From: Rhodocollybia butyracea
Lineage: Eukaryota; Basidiomycota; Agaricomycetes; Agaricales; Omphalotaceae
Assembly (NCBI GenBank): GCA_015501585.1
Contig: JADNRY010000053.1
Span: forward strand, 1 to 64,000
Direction: 5' to 3'
Length of the DNA: 64,000 nucleotides
Below are positions 1 to 10,368 of this stretch, piece by piece. The notes under the pieces are model-generated. The model did no database searches and was not told where the DNA came from. It worked only from the letters and a program-made list of their open reading frames with translations. Every line of letters starts with the position of its first letter. Within the stretch, counting starts at the first letter, position 1. The translations under genes and the position numbers were made by a program.

Positions 1-1
1 T

Positions 2-1489
2 CTGCAAGCAGTCGAAGCTGATAACTGTGGGCGACGAGCTTCGAATCCTTATCTCTTCGACCTGAAAACTTCTGATTCCAAAATCTTGACATTTCTTAAA
101 ACTCACATTCCCCATAAAACCCCCGAATCCAGTCTTTCCAATTTTAAGTCCTGGGTTGGCTCAACTAAAGGCCAAATCACAGATGCTGCTCGCGATGCTA
201 TACACACAGCTACTTCAGTCCAACGAGATCGAGCTAAGCGCAAGCAAGCACTAGCACAACTCCTTCTTCTTAACACACACAATGAATGTGTGCGACTTGC
301 TCTTCAGGAACTGCGCGCGCTTATTCCTGTTCACGTTGTGAAGAAAAAAAAGCACCCTTAACCACCACCGAGGCGCTGGATAGTTGAAAACCAGAGTATC
401 TGGGATTTGTGGTCCTACCAGATCAATTGCGCTCCTCAGCCTGATGTTCGCATCAGTCGCAAAATCAATGTTCATGGTTGATACTGCGAAACTCGACTAC
501 GATGTTGGTCCCGATGAAAGTGCCATTTTTGAGGATGAGAACGGTAAACTTGTGGCGATGGTGATCAGCGATTTCTGCAAATGCAAGAAGGTCTTGCATT
601 GGGTTAACGAGATTGTGCTACTAAATGTTGCTTTAGAAAAGAATGTGCGAGTAAGTGAACTTTTGCAGTGGGGTACAATTTGCCACTAACCATTTGTTAG
701 AAGGAAGATGCTGGGTCTATTGTCATCTGTGGCTGGTCTGCTGGCTTGCGTTCTCGCACGCACCTCGATTTGGCGCGGAATCTGGAATCCAAGCACAAGT
801 TATCCCCATCCCAGAAAGGTGAACTGCAGTACAAATCTGCTTCGGTCTTTGCCCTCTTCTGGAACCTGGTGAAGTCGCTTGGTCCAAGTGTAGTGGTCGC
901 TGATCTAGAGGATCTTGTTAAAGGCAACAATCTTTACAGGATGGACACAGCGATAGCAAATGGTGGAAAGCAGCAGACATATACTATCGATGTTGATGGT
1001 GGAGTACCAGTGACTTTTCACAACGCAGAACTTGCCCCTCCTTCTGGTGTATTTGCCAGAAATTACGCAAGGTGGGTTACTTGCATGCAGGTGCACTGTG
1101 CACTACTGATTATCTGTAGAGCTGTTCACTTCGAGAGACAACCTCACGACTGGTCGGCGTCGTGGACTACCTTTCGCGACAATTCCAAAGGTGACATGGG
1201 TGGTCATTTTTATCTAGCTAGCTACGGAATCCGCATTCAAGGTGCTTCGAGCAAAGTAGTGTTCTGGAAACCTGGTGATTGGCACGGAACTAGCTTACCC
1301 AACCTTAGTCCTGCTGAAAAGGGTGGACCACTGCTGCAGAGTGGCATGGCAATTGTCACATCGCCCCGCTTGCCTAAGGCTTTCGATGATTTTCATAAAG
1401 GTAAAATTACGCGGGCACAGTTGATTGTCGAAGCTGGAACAAGCGAGGAAGTTGGTCTTGAAAATGCATTCGAGCGCGTGTCAATTTAG
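2..1489 (+). pseudogene. 3' part of a decayed gene with a 2OG-oxygenase-like last exon
   Basis: The reading frame enters from the left edge, so the 5' end is missing. It runs to an in-frame TAA at 359-361, stays open beyond it, then needs a shift near 463-467 to continue as the segment beginning MFMVD at 470. A clean 50-bp intron follows (651-700, GTAAGT..TAG, branch CTAAC) and a probable in-frame 48-bp intron at 1072-1119. The last exon (to the stop at 1487-1489) contains GGHFYLASYGIRI and WHGTSL, which resemble the strand and distal-histidine parts of the 2-oxoglutarate/Fe(II) oxygenase-like proteins common in mushroom genomes. I cannot see a clear HxD motif, so activity is doubtful and the family call is tentative. 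A second, more damaged copy lies at 21550-22014 on the other strand and aligns through both breaks, so the TAA and the shift are lesions, not introns. Confidence 0.55.
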
Positions 1490-1606
1490 GTTTTTGTTAC
1501 CAGCTAGAGCTGGAGTTGAAAGTGATGAAATTGTACTACTTAGTGCTAGCGAGCGCGCTTCGATTTAGTCTGGGCTTATTGTATTGCTGTTCACCCTTGT
1601 TGTAGT

Positions 1607-2235
1607 TGTAAAGATCCGTTCACAATTAGATCTTCCCAATGTACAGTATAGCGAGGGGCCCGTTGGGCAGATTTACTACAATATCGAGTTTGGTGTTGCT
1701 GATTTAACAGTGTGGTTTCTGATGGTTCTTCTGTGTTAACAGGTAATATTCTGGTATTCTGATCAAACAGATGTGACGTCTTCTGTGGTAAGCAGGTAAA
1801 AGTAGTTCTTCTGTGGTGAGCAGGTAAAGGTGGTTCTTCTGTAATAAGCAGGGATTCTTCTGTTGTAAGCAGGTAATTGGTGATGCTTCTGGATATTCAC
1901 AGTTAACAACTAAGATTCATATCAAGGTTCAATTCACAGCTATGCTGCACAAAGGTAATAGTTCCAAAATAACAAGGCTGGGGTACAATGTATCTACTGA
2001 GCGGTATTTATACTAGCTACCTAAGTCATATTGAGTCATTCCGAGTCATGTTCCGAGTCATTTTGACTCATATAATATAATTCATTTCCGGTTCCGGGTT
2101 CCGGGTCATCATATTGCACCCGAAATTAGACCATATGACTCGTTTGTTATCAAATGTCATTAATACAATATTGAGACAATCATGTGCTCAATCATGTGTC
2201 CAATTTGTCAGTCAGGAAATGTTCACTTCCTGACA
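1607..2235 (-). repeat. Long terminal repeat (3' LTR in element orientation)
   Basis: 629 bp, matching 10369-10997 base for base as far as I can read. In minus orientation it begins TGTCAGGAAGTG and ends GATCTTTACA. It contains runs of near-repeats of TCTTCTGTGGTAAGCAGG (about 1770-1880) and GAGTCATTCCGAGTCATG (about 2030-2070), which could be promoter or enhancer modules. Confidence 0.95.
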
Positions 2236-2249
2236 GTATTCCCTCCTTC
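2236..2249 (-). other. Polypurine tract
   Basis: The complement of this stretch is a 14-base, almost pure purine run that touches the LTR boundary directly. This is the expected plus-strand primer position for minus-strand orientation of the element. Confidence 0.6.
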
Positions 2250-2280
2250 ACAAGCCTGAGCCCTCGAAGGCTTAGGATCT

Positions 2281-2490
2281 TCTCCTCCACTTTAGAAATT
2301 ATTTTCCCAATAATTCTCTTCCTGCTCCATTGTATCCATCATCTCCAGATAGTTCCCATATTCCTCATTCCAGGTCTCTACCTGCTGCTCACATTCCTCA
2401 TAGTATCCTCCACTGTCCTCTGTCCCTTGTTCCATGGTCTCAAGATTGTGATCACAGTGCATCAGGAAAAGGCTAATAGACTCAAGCCAA
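2281..2490 (-). pseudogene. Diverged duplicate of the ORF2 C-terminal coding region
   Basis: Read on the minus strand this stretch stays open and ends at TAA. It gives the series GYYEECEQQ, WNEEYGNYLEMMD and MEQEENY. The C-terminal part of ORF2 (minus strand, about 7550-7750) gives GYYSEDPHQQ, WNEGYGEYLEYIE and MEQNAHY in the same order. The two are clearly homologous but diverged. The copy lies between the repeat array and the polypurine tract, so the 3' end of an ORF2-like gene exists twice in the element. No start codon or independent gene structure is seen. Confidence 0.65.
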
Positions 2491-2760
2491 CTTGAGCCAA
2501 CTTGAGGCCAACTTCAGTATATTTGCCAACTTGAGGCCAACCTGAGTATATTTGTCAACTTGAGGTTGACATGGGCCAACTTGAGTATATTTGTCAACTT
2601 GAGGTTGACCTGGGCCAACTTGAGTAGATTTGCCAACTTGAGGCTAACCTGGGTCAACTTGAGTAGATTTGTTAGCTTGAGATCAACCAGGGTCAACCTC
2701 AGTAGATTTGTCAACTTGAGGTTAACTTGAGATTAACTGAAGTCAACTTGAGCTTAACCT
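2486..2760. repeat. Degenerate short tandem repeat rich in CAACTTGAG
   Basis: Repeated units built from CAACTTGAG, GGTTGACCTGGG and GTAGATTTG, about 34-40 bp per period, imperfect. A related CTTGAGTTG-type tract lies at 7200-7350 in complementary sense, just outside the other arm of the large inverted repeat, so it extends the mirror symmetry of the interior. Bases 2761-2929 hold nothing else I can recognise. Confidence 0.6.
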
Positions 2761-2929
2761 GGTATAAGGCATGTACTGAGTTCAACTGTAGAGTAGTAAT
2801 GCCCAAAGTTGCTATTTAAGTTGAACTTGAATGAGGTTTAGGTTTAAAAAAGATCAATTGTGTAGACAGAGGTCATTAGGTATCTAGACAAATTCTATAC
2901 AACTGGGGGTAGTGTGGGATGGGACCAGG

Positions 2930-4906
2930 GTAGGAAAGTGCAAAGACAGGAAGTGAATAAAGGAACATAGAGAGGCTCCCTAGAGACTGTGAATGTGCCC
3001 TACATTTAAAATGAGAGAAAACCAAGGGAGAGATGGCAAAAACATCAAAAATCACCTAAGTGAGACTGACCAGGGGGAGATGACCCAGATGGAAAGTGAC
3101 CAGGAAGTGGGTAGAGGAGCATAGAGAGGGTCCTAAGCGAATGTGAATGGGCCCTACCTCGGAAAAATTGAATGAAAATTGAAGGAGTTATGGCAAAAAC
3201 ATTGAAAATCACCTATATGATGAGAGAGTGATGGAAAAAGTTGGGAATTGCTCTAGCGTGAGTAAAGCGATAGTGAGGGGGTACCTAGGGGATCTAAACG
3301 AGCCCTGGACGAAAGAAATTGAATGAGAACTGAGGGAAATATGGCAAAAACAGCGAAAATCACCTAAGTGAGACTGACCAGGGGGAGATGACCAAGATGA
3401 AAGGTGACCAAGAAGTGAGTAGAGGAGCATGGAGAGGGTCCTAAGCGAATGTGAACGGGCCCTACCTCGGAAAAATTGAGTAAAAATTGAAGGAGTTATG
3501 GCAAAAACATTGAAAATCACCTATATGACGAGAGAGAGATGGAAAAAGTTGGGAATTGCTCTAGCGTGAGTAAGGCGATAGTGAGGGGGTACCTAGGGGA
3601 TCTAAACGAGCCCTGGACGAAAGAAATCGAATGGAAACTGATGGAAATATGGCAAATACAGCGAAAATCACCTAAGTGAGACTGACCAGGGGGAGATGAC
3701 CAAGATGGAAGGTGACCAAGAAGTGAGTAGAGGAGCATGGAGAGGGTCCTAAGCGAATGTGAACGGGCCCTACCTCGGAAAATTTGAGTGAAAATTGAAG
3801 GAATTATGGCAAAAACATTGAAAATCACCTATATGACGAGAGAGAGATGGAAAAAGTTGGGAATTGCTCCAGCGTGAGTAAGGCGATAGTGAGGGGGTAC
3901 CTAGGGGATCTAAACGAGCCCTGGACAAAAGAAATTGAATAAGAACTGATGGAAATATGGCAAAAACAGCGAAAATCACCTAAGTGAGACTGACCAGGGG
4001 GAGATGAACAAGATGGAAAGTGACCAGGAAGTGAGTGGAGGAGCATGGAGAGGGCCCTAAGCGAATGTGAACGGGCCCTACCTCGGAAAAATTGAGTGAA
4101 AATTGAAGGAGTTATGGCAAAAACATTGAAAATCACCTATATGATGAGAGAGTGATGAAAAAAGTTGGGAATTGCTCTAGCGTGAGTAAGGCGATAGTGA
4201 GAGGGTACCTAGGGGATCTAAACGAGCCCTGGACGAAAGAAATCGAATGGAAACTGATGGAAATATGGCAAATACAGCGAAAATCACCTAAGTGAGACTG
4301 ACCAGGGGGAGATGACCAAGATGGAAAGTGACCAGGAAGTGAGTAGAGGAGCATAGAGAGGGTCCTAAGCGAATGTGAATGGGCCCTACCTCGGAAAAAT
4401 TGAATGAAAATTGAAGGAGTTATGGCAAAAACATTGAAAATCACCTATATGATGAGAGAGAGATGGAAAAAGTTGGGAATTGCTCTAGCGTGAGTAAGGC
4501 GATAGTGAGGGGGTACCTAGGGGATCTAAACGAGCCCTGGACGAAAGAAATTGAATAAGAACTGATGGAATTATGGCAAAAACAGCGAAAATCACCTAAG
4601 TGAGACTGACCAGGGGGAGATGACCAAGATGGAAGGTGATCAAGAAGTGAGTAGAGGAGCATGGAGAGGGTCCTAAGCGAATGTGAACGGGCCCTACCTC
4701 GGAAAAATTGAGTGAAAATTGAAGGAGTTATGGCAAAAAATTGAAAATCACCTATATGACGAGAGAGAGATGGAAAAAGTTGGGAATTGCTCTAGCGTGA
4801 GTAAGGCGATAGTGAGGGGGTACCTAGGGGATCTAAACGAGCCCTGGACGAAAGAAAGTGAGCCCTACTTTGAAGAAATTGCATGAAAACTGCAGGAGAT
4901 ATAGTA
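2930..4906 (-). repeat. Left arm of inverted array: ~6 tandem 308-bp units
   Basis: Unit boundaries recur every 308 bp (for example at 3209, 3517, 3825, 4133 and 4441). Each unit is a dimer of two related ~154-bp halves: one half carries ATCACCTATATGAT and GGGGTACCTAGGGGATC, the other ATCACCTAAGTGAGACTG and GGGCCCTACCTCGG, and both end with TGGCAAAAACA. Inner units are nearly identical, while the outermost copy at 2930-3060 and the innermost at 4850-4906 are diverged, the usual pattern when unequal crossing-over homogenises the middle of an array. Overlapping 103-codon ORFs in every unit are a by-product of the repeat length and are not treated as genes. Confidence 0.9.
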
Positions 4907-5271
4907 AGAAGACAAAAAAAAATGCCTAAGTCTGATGGTCATGTGTTAACTTATGACAAATCATTCAGCTCGCATGTTCTCGCTCCTTCACCATCGTCTC
5001 TGGGATTCCCTGCTGTGTTGCCAACAAATCCATCCACCATTAGTCTTTCTTTATTACCCATTTGTTTTTGTTTATTTTCTCACTGTAACTGTCTTTCTCG
5101 AGAGGCCGAGCTTGGACATGGTTAAGATAGCACAGTTACAGGCAGCTGCCACCTTTCTCGAGGTTCTTTGGAACTGGTCATGATAGAGCGTTGCATTTTT
5201 ACTCCTTCTTACTGTTCCTCTCTGCCTCTTTAATCTTGTCTCAGCAACTCCCCATACTGTCTGTCCCACTT
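4907..5271. other. Spacer (loop) between the inverted arms
   Basis: About 365 bp of unique sequence separating the two arms. Short ORFs on both strands show no recognisable domain. If the region is transcribed, this would be the loop of a very long hairpin RNA. Confidence 0.6.
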
Positions 5272-7080
5272 AGGTGAGTTTTGGTGTTCTTGTCATATCT
5301 CCTTCAGTTTTCACTCAATTTCTTCGATGTAGAGCTCGTTTAGATCCCCTAGGGACCCTCTCCCCACCGCTTCAATATTGTTTGAATAGCTCCCCATCGT
5401 GGTTACTGTCCCCAGGTCAGTCTCACTTAGGTGATTTTCGCTGTTTTTGCCATAATTCCATCAGTTCTTATTCAATTTCTTTCGTCCAGGGCTTGTTTAG
5501 ATCCCCTAGGTACCCCCTCACTATCGCCCTACTCACGCCAGAGCAATTCCCAACTTTTTCCATCTCTCTCTCATCATATAGGTGATTTTCAATGTTTTTG
5601 CCATAACTCCTTCAATTTTCACTCAATTTTTCCGAGGTAGGGCCCATTCACATTCGCTTAGGACCCTCTCCATGCTCCTCTACTCACTTCTTGGTCACCT
5701 TCCATCTTGGTCATCTCCCCCTGCTCAGTCTCACTTAGGTGATTTTCGCTGTTTTTGCCATAATTCCATCAGTTCTTATTCAATTTCTTTTGTCCAGGGC
5801 TCGTTTAGATCCCCTAGGTACCCCCTCACTATCGCCTTACTCACGCTAGAGCAATTCCCAACTTTTTCCATCACTCTCTCATCATATAGGTGATTTTCAA
5901 TGTTTTTGCCATAACTCCTTCAATTTTCACTCAATTTTTCCGAGGTAGGGCCCGCTCACATTCGCTTAGGACCCTCTCCATGCTCCTCTACTCACTTCTT
6001 GATCACCTTTCATCTTGGTCATCTCCCCCTGGTCAGTCTCACTTAGGTGATTTTCGCTGTTTTTGCCATATTTCCCTCAGTTCTCATTCAATTTCTTTCG
6101 TCCAGGGCTCGTTTAGATCCCCTAGGTACCCCCTCACTGTCGCTGTACTCACGCTAGAGCAATTCCCAACTTTTTCCATCTCTCTCTCGTCATATAGGTG
6201 ATTTTCAATGTTTTTGCCATAACTCCTTCAATTCTCACTCAATTTTTCCGAGGTAGGGCCCGTTCACATTCGCTTAGGACCCTCTCCATGCTCCTTCACT
6301 CACTTCCTGGTCACTTTCCATCTTGTTCATCTCCCCCTGGTCAGTCTCACTTAGGTGATTTTCGCTGTATTTGCCATATTTCCATCAGTTTCCATTCGAT
6401 TTCTTTCGTCCAGGGCTCGTTTGGATCCCCTAGGTACCCCTCACTATCGCCTTACTCACGCTAGAGCAATTCCCAACTTTTTCCATCACTCTCTCATCAT
6501 ATAGGTGATTTTCAATGTTTTTGCCATAACTCCTTCAATTTTCACTCAATTTTTCCGAGGTAGGGCCCGTTCACATTCGCTTAGGACCCTCTCCATGCTC
6601 CTCTACTCACTTCTTGATCACCTTTCATCTTGGTCATCTCCCCCTGGTCAGTCTCACTTAGGTGATTTTCGCTGTTTTTGCCATATTTCCCTCAGTTCTC
6701 ATTCAATTTCTTTCGTCCAGGGCTCGTTTAGATCCCCTAGGTACCCCCTCACTGTCGCTGTACTCACGCTAGAGCAATTCCCAACTTTTTCCATCACTCT
6801 CTCATCATATAGGTGATTTTCAATGTTTTTCCCATAACTCCTTCAATTTTCACTCAATTTTTCCGAGGTAGGGCCCGTTCACATTCACTTAGGACCCTCT
6901 CCATGCTCCTCCACTCACTTCTTGGTCACTTTCCATCTTGGTCATCTCACCCTGGTCAGTCTCATTTAGGTGGTTTTTCCTGTTTTTGCCATATTCCCCT
7001 CAGTTTTCATTCCATTTCTTTGTTATAGGGCTCATTTAGATTCCCTAGGTACCCCCTTACTATTGCTGTACTCACGCTAA
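5272..7080 (+). repeat. Right arm of inverted array: ~6 tandem 308-bp units
   Basis: Same 154+154-bp dimer units as in the left arm but in the opposite orientation, with boundaries near 5274, 5582, 5890, 6198, 6505 and 6813. Again the end copies (5272-5345 and 6960-7080) are the most diverged. One unit near 6440 is a base shorter than its neighbours. Confidence 0.9.
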
Positions 7081-7382
7081 ACTTTGCTATTATCTTATGT
7101 TATTATCATTTATTTTGTACTTTGTTTGTATACAAATTACATCATTTGAACACTTAGTTGTTGTGACTTGAATGTTCTTGAAGTAATATGTTGCCTTCTC
7201 ACAGGTGGCTTGAGATTGACTTGGGACTACTCTAGCTGAGTTCAGGCTGACTTGAGACTGACTTGAGTTGCCTTGAAGTTGCTCAAGTTACCCAAGTTGG
7301 CTTGAAGTTGGCTTGAAGCTGGTTTGAAGTTGGTTTGAAGTTGGCTTCAGTGGATTGAAATAGATCAACCTTGCATTGAGTG

Positions 7383-7418
7383 CTGTATGGCCCCCAATGA
7401 CCATTGGGGGCCATACAG
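7383..7418. repeat. Perfect 17-bp inverted repeat (hairpin)
   Basis: Arms 7383-7399 and 7402-7418 are exact reverse complements (outer end CTGTATGGCC, inner end CCAATG) with only two bases between them. It lies just downstream of the ORF2 stop in element orientation, between ORF2 and the repeat array, so it could act as an RNA terminator/processing hairpin or be a scar. The stretch 7081-7452 otherwise holds only CTTGAAGTTGG-type short repeats. Confidence 0.75.
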
Positions 7419-7452
7419 CCCTCAGGCTGGCTGAAGGGTCATCCAGGTTGGC

Positions 7453-9906
7453 TCAACTCTCCTTGAGTAAAGGGGGTATTTTCCTGATGCGCCCGTCAAC
7501 TTCACAGTGATCTATCATTCTATCCCCATGTTCCTCAGAGGGGTCAGTAGATGCCTCTTCTTCTTCCTCCATGAATACAGGTCCTTGATAATGGGCATTC
7601 TGCTCCATCATCTCAATGTACTCAAGGTATTCCCCATACCCTTCATTCCATCTGATTTGTTGGTGTGGATCCTCACTATAATATCCACGCTCCCAGGTTC
7701 CTTCCTGCATGATCCTATGGTCTTGATCATTCTCCCACTCTCCCTGATCAAACATTCCAGGGTATTCCTCATTTACAGCTTCTTGTACATCCAAGTCACC
7801 ATTTCCTGAGTTGCTCATCAGATCCCTTTCACCTCTAGTAGTATCGCCCCATTGTACTTCATCATTTGAAGATTCAAGCACAAGCGAATGATCCACTGCA
7901 CCAAATAATCTAACCCCTAGATGGACAGAGTTATTGCCACACCACTGGACATTATTCTGTTCATGGTGATTCATGTGGTATGGTTGGTAGGTTGTTGGGT
8001 GGTGCTTCACTTCGATATTATCTTTGACAGGGTCTAACCAACTGTCAAGACTTGAAGACCTATATGATTTACGGAATTCACGGTGGTGTGGCGAAGTCGG
8101 TAATGCATCTGGGCGCTTGTTGAAACGCTCACTTAGATCTCGAGATTTTTCTGTATACTTGACTGCATATTCCCTTCCTTGCCTTTTTCCGCTATCCCTT
8201 GGCTTTGCTTTTATCATATCAGCTTCAAATGCTCTGTGACCACTGGTTGGAACACTTCCACTGACTTTGGTAGGACTTTCTGCAATTACCTTCGTGAAAT
8301 GATGATTCTCACTTTGAAGTTTAACAGCATATTTGCCTTTGTGTCTTTCCCAATAATTGTGGTGCCTAGAATGTGGCTCAGAAGCTGGCAATGTATGTGT
8401 AGGACTTTCCATACTACCATTGCTATTGCTTGGGCATCGATAGTGGGAGTATGAATCATCGGAACGACTAGCGGGTTGCGCGACAATTGGGCGCTTAATT
8501 GAGCGCTCAGAGCCGGTAATCCGAGTGACTGCCAGCGCATCGTATTGCACCTCTGATCTCCTTGTTCTTTCACTGCTTTCAGTCTTTAGATTTCTCTGGA
8601 CCACTGTACTATTTATTTCTGACTTCACTGTACCAGCTTTTGCCAGAGGTCTAAGGGATTCAACAACGGAAGAAGCTCGAGGGCGAGACGGCATGAATTT
8701 GGATGTATCAGCAGCGATTTCAGGTGCGTGATTTTTGAAATTTTCTTGTGTGCTTTCTGCTAGCTGACTGGGTTGCTTAGGAACATTACTATTCTTGTAG
8801 ATGTTGTTACCTGAAGCTCCTGTTGTGCTGGATGTCTCGATCGATCTGTGGAATGAATCAATTGATCTGCTGGATGACTCGATCACTCTATCGGATGCGC
8901 CAATTGATCTGTTCGATAATTTGATCGATTTATTGGCTAGTGCCTGCATAACCGCTGCTAGGACACTCATAGCTACTTTGTCCTTTAGCAAAGCCTGGTA
9001 GAGCTGAAGTGTGAGTTCATCATCGCTCAAGATGTGTCTTAGGTGATGCTGTAGGAATGTAACATCATGACTCCATGTACCCGATATTGGTGAGGTTTTT
9101 TGACTTGTTTTTGGATTATGCCTCACAGATGTGTCATCTGTAGTTATTTCGGACCCGTTGAGGGTCGGCTGAGGTTCATTGTCCCGCTTCTTGATTTGCC
9201 TTTCCAAAACAGGAATTCTCTCTCCAATTCCTAGTTTCTCGATCTCAAGTACTTTGGTTTCCGATAAAGAAGCAGACAGCACCAGCACAGGACAAGCATT
9301 TCTGTAAGCGTTACCCAATTTGTCTGATGCCGCTAGTGCATTCTTGTAGATCGAGCAGGCATTCTGACTCATTTGTGGATTACACACTATGGCTTCGGAT
9401 CCGTCTAGAATTCCCGCTGGTGCTGTTTCACGATTTCGTTTATCTCTGCGAATCGCTCGGCATTCCTTGCGGTTCAGGAATGGGCGTCCGTGGAATTCAC
9501 GAATATTTGGTGAGTTTTCCACTACTGCCCACTTATTTGCAGATTGTTTATGTTTCGTAGGTTGCTGTTCTTGTATAACATTATTCAGTGGCAACATGTG
9601 TGGAACATTATTTGGGGATGTGTACGGAATGTAGTTCGGCGACGTGTGCGGAATATCATTTGACAACTTTTGCGGAACATCCTTAGGCGGAGCGACATCA
9701 CGAGACAACAGCAGAGGTTCGGAGCGTGTTCTGAGAAGTAGTGGTTGTGTTAGTATTGGTTCCTTGGTGGTTGGTTCTGAGATGGGATTTGATTGAAGCG
9801 TAGAAACAAACATGAGAGAGTTGTCATCATTAGGTATCCGTGCTGTGTATCCCATAATGATTATGTTTTGTTTCGTTCTGTGGTTGCCACACCTGTTTAC
9901 ATGCAA
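7453..9906 (-). CDS. ORF2 of the LTR element, unknown function (817 aa)
   Basis: One uninterrupted 817-codon frame, the largest in the element. The N-terminal third is rich in Pro, Thr, Ser and Asn; an ordered-looking block follows the central HDVTFLQHHLRHILSDDE segment and a helix with KVAMSVLAAVMQAL. Next comes a run of Ser/Arg repeats of the type RSIDSFHRSIE, then a basic, Ser-rich region, and the last ~150 residues are very acidic (a MEEEEEAS run near the end). There is no zinc knuckle, protease, reverse transcriptase or integrase motif. A Gag-like or packaging role is possible by position but not shown. Its start overlaps the end of ORF1 by 77 bp in another frame, so frameshifting or a small intron could join them. 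The family is not recognised. Confidence 0.55.
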   Translation of the reverse strand: MHVNRCGNHRTKQNIIIMGYTARIPNDDNSLMFVSTLQSNPISEPTTKEPILTQPLLLRTRSEPLLLSRDVAPPKDVPQKLSNDIPHTSPNYIPYTSPNNVPHMLPLNNVIQEQQPTKHKQSANKWAVVENSPNIREFHGRPFLNRKECRAIRRDKRNRETAPAGILDGSEAIVCNPQMSQNACSIYKNALAASDKLGNAYRNACPVLVLSASLSETKVLEIEKLGIGERIPVLERQIKKRDNEPQPTLNGSEITTDDTSVRHNPKTSQKTSPISGTWSHDVTFLQHHLRHILSDDELTLQLYQALLKDKVAMSVLAAVMQALANKSIKLSNRSIGASDRVIESSSRSIDSFHRSIETSSTTGASGNNIYKNSNVPKQPSQLAESTQENFKNHAPEIAADTSKFMPSRPRASSVVESLRPLAKAGTVKSEINSTVVQRNLKTESSERTRRSEVQYDALAVTRITGSERSIKRPIVAQPASRSDDSYSHYRCPSNSNGSMESPTHTLPASEPHSRHHNYWERHKGKYAVKLQSENHHFTKVIAESPTKVSGSVPTSGHRAFEADMIKAKPRDSGKRQGREYAVKYTEKSRDLSERFNKRPDALPTSPHHREFRKSYRSSSLDSWLDPVKDNIEVKHHPTTYQPYHMNHHEQNNVQWCGNNSVHLGVRLFGAVDHSLVLESSNDEVQWGDTTRGERDLMSNSGNGDLDVQEAVNEEYPGMFDQGEWENDQDHRIMQEGTWERGYYSEDPHQQIRWNEGYGEYLEYIEMMEQNAHYQGPVFMEEEEEASTDPSEEHGDRMIDHCEVDGRIRKIPPLLKES

Positions 9907-10210
9907 AGATCGACATTACATCCCAAATGTCTAGGAGTTGTTGTTGCACACTAGGTTGGGTGAGGTACGTTTCAATATGTTCTGGTAGCCAACCTGTTTT
10001 CCACCATTGAATCTCATAGATGAGATCCATTATCTCGTTGTAGGTCCAGCCTTCGATATATATGTCCATTGATAATGCTAATGTCACGCATAGGTCTTGG
10101 AGAGCATACTCAATATCCTGGACTGTATGTGAAGATATATGGATGCGGCCGGCGGCATTCTCAAGTGCGACAATAAAGTTTCGGAGTCGATTGTGGGGTT
10201 TTGTAGACAT
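9830..10210 (-). CDS. ORF1 of the LTR element, unknown function (126 aa)
   Basis: First ORF downstream of the 5' LTR in element orientation, starting MSTKPHNRLR, with a compact, mostly helical and aromatic-rich composition (segments DIYIEGWTYNEIMD and YEIQWWKTGWLPEH). It resembles the size and place of a small Gag N-terminal region, but I recognise no family and no zinc knuckle is present. It overlaps the start of ORF2 by 77 bp in a different frame. The leader between the LTR (10369) and this start is about 160 bp and open of large ORFs. Confidence 0.45.
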   Translation of the reverse strand: MSTKPHNRLRNFIVALENAAGRIHISSHTVQDIEYALQDLCVTLALSMDIYIEGWTYNEIMDLIYEIQWWKTGWLPEHIETYLTQPSVQQQLLDIWDVMSIFACKQVWQPQNETKHNHYGIHSTDT

Positions 10211-10368
10211 TTTTGTATTCGGAAGTGTAACGTTAGAGTTAATGTGAGTGCTGGTATAATCGACGTATGTATAGATGTCCGTACGGCCTGAATCTAGCGC
10301 GCAGGTGCTGTTCCAAACTAAACTTGCTAGAGTAGTAAAACTGGTAGCGGGTATTAGCCTTGTTATTA

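Noticed and set aside
2184..2495. 103-codon hydrophobic plus-strand ORF
   Set aside because: It straddles the LTR boundary and is antisense to the ORF2-like relic, which explains its sequence.
3209..7028. Eleven near-identical ORFs of 71-103 codons in both arms of the array
   Set aside because: They arise because the 308-bp repeat happens to have one open frame; each overlaps the next stop-to-start, and boundaries follow the repeat, not gene signals.
10331..10368. TGGTAGCGGGTATTAG as a tRNA primer site for the large LTR element
   Set aside because: It reads in the wrong direction for minus-strand orientation and lies about 20 bp from the LTR.
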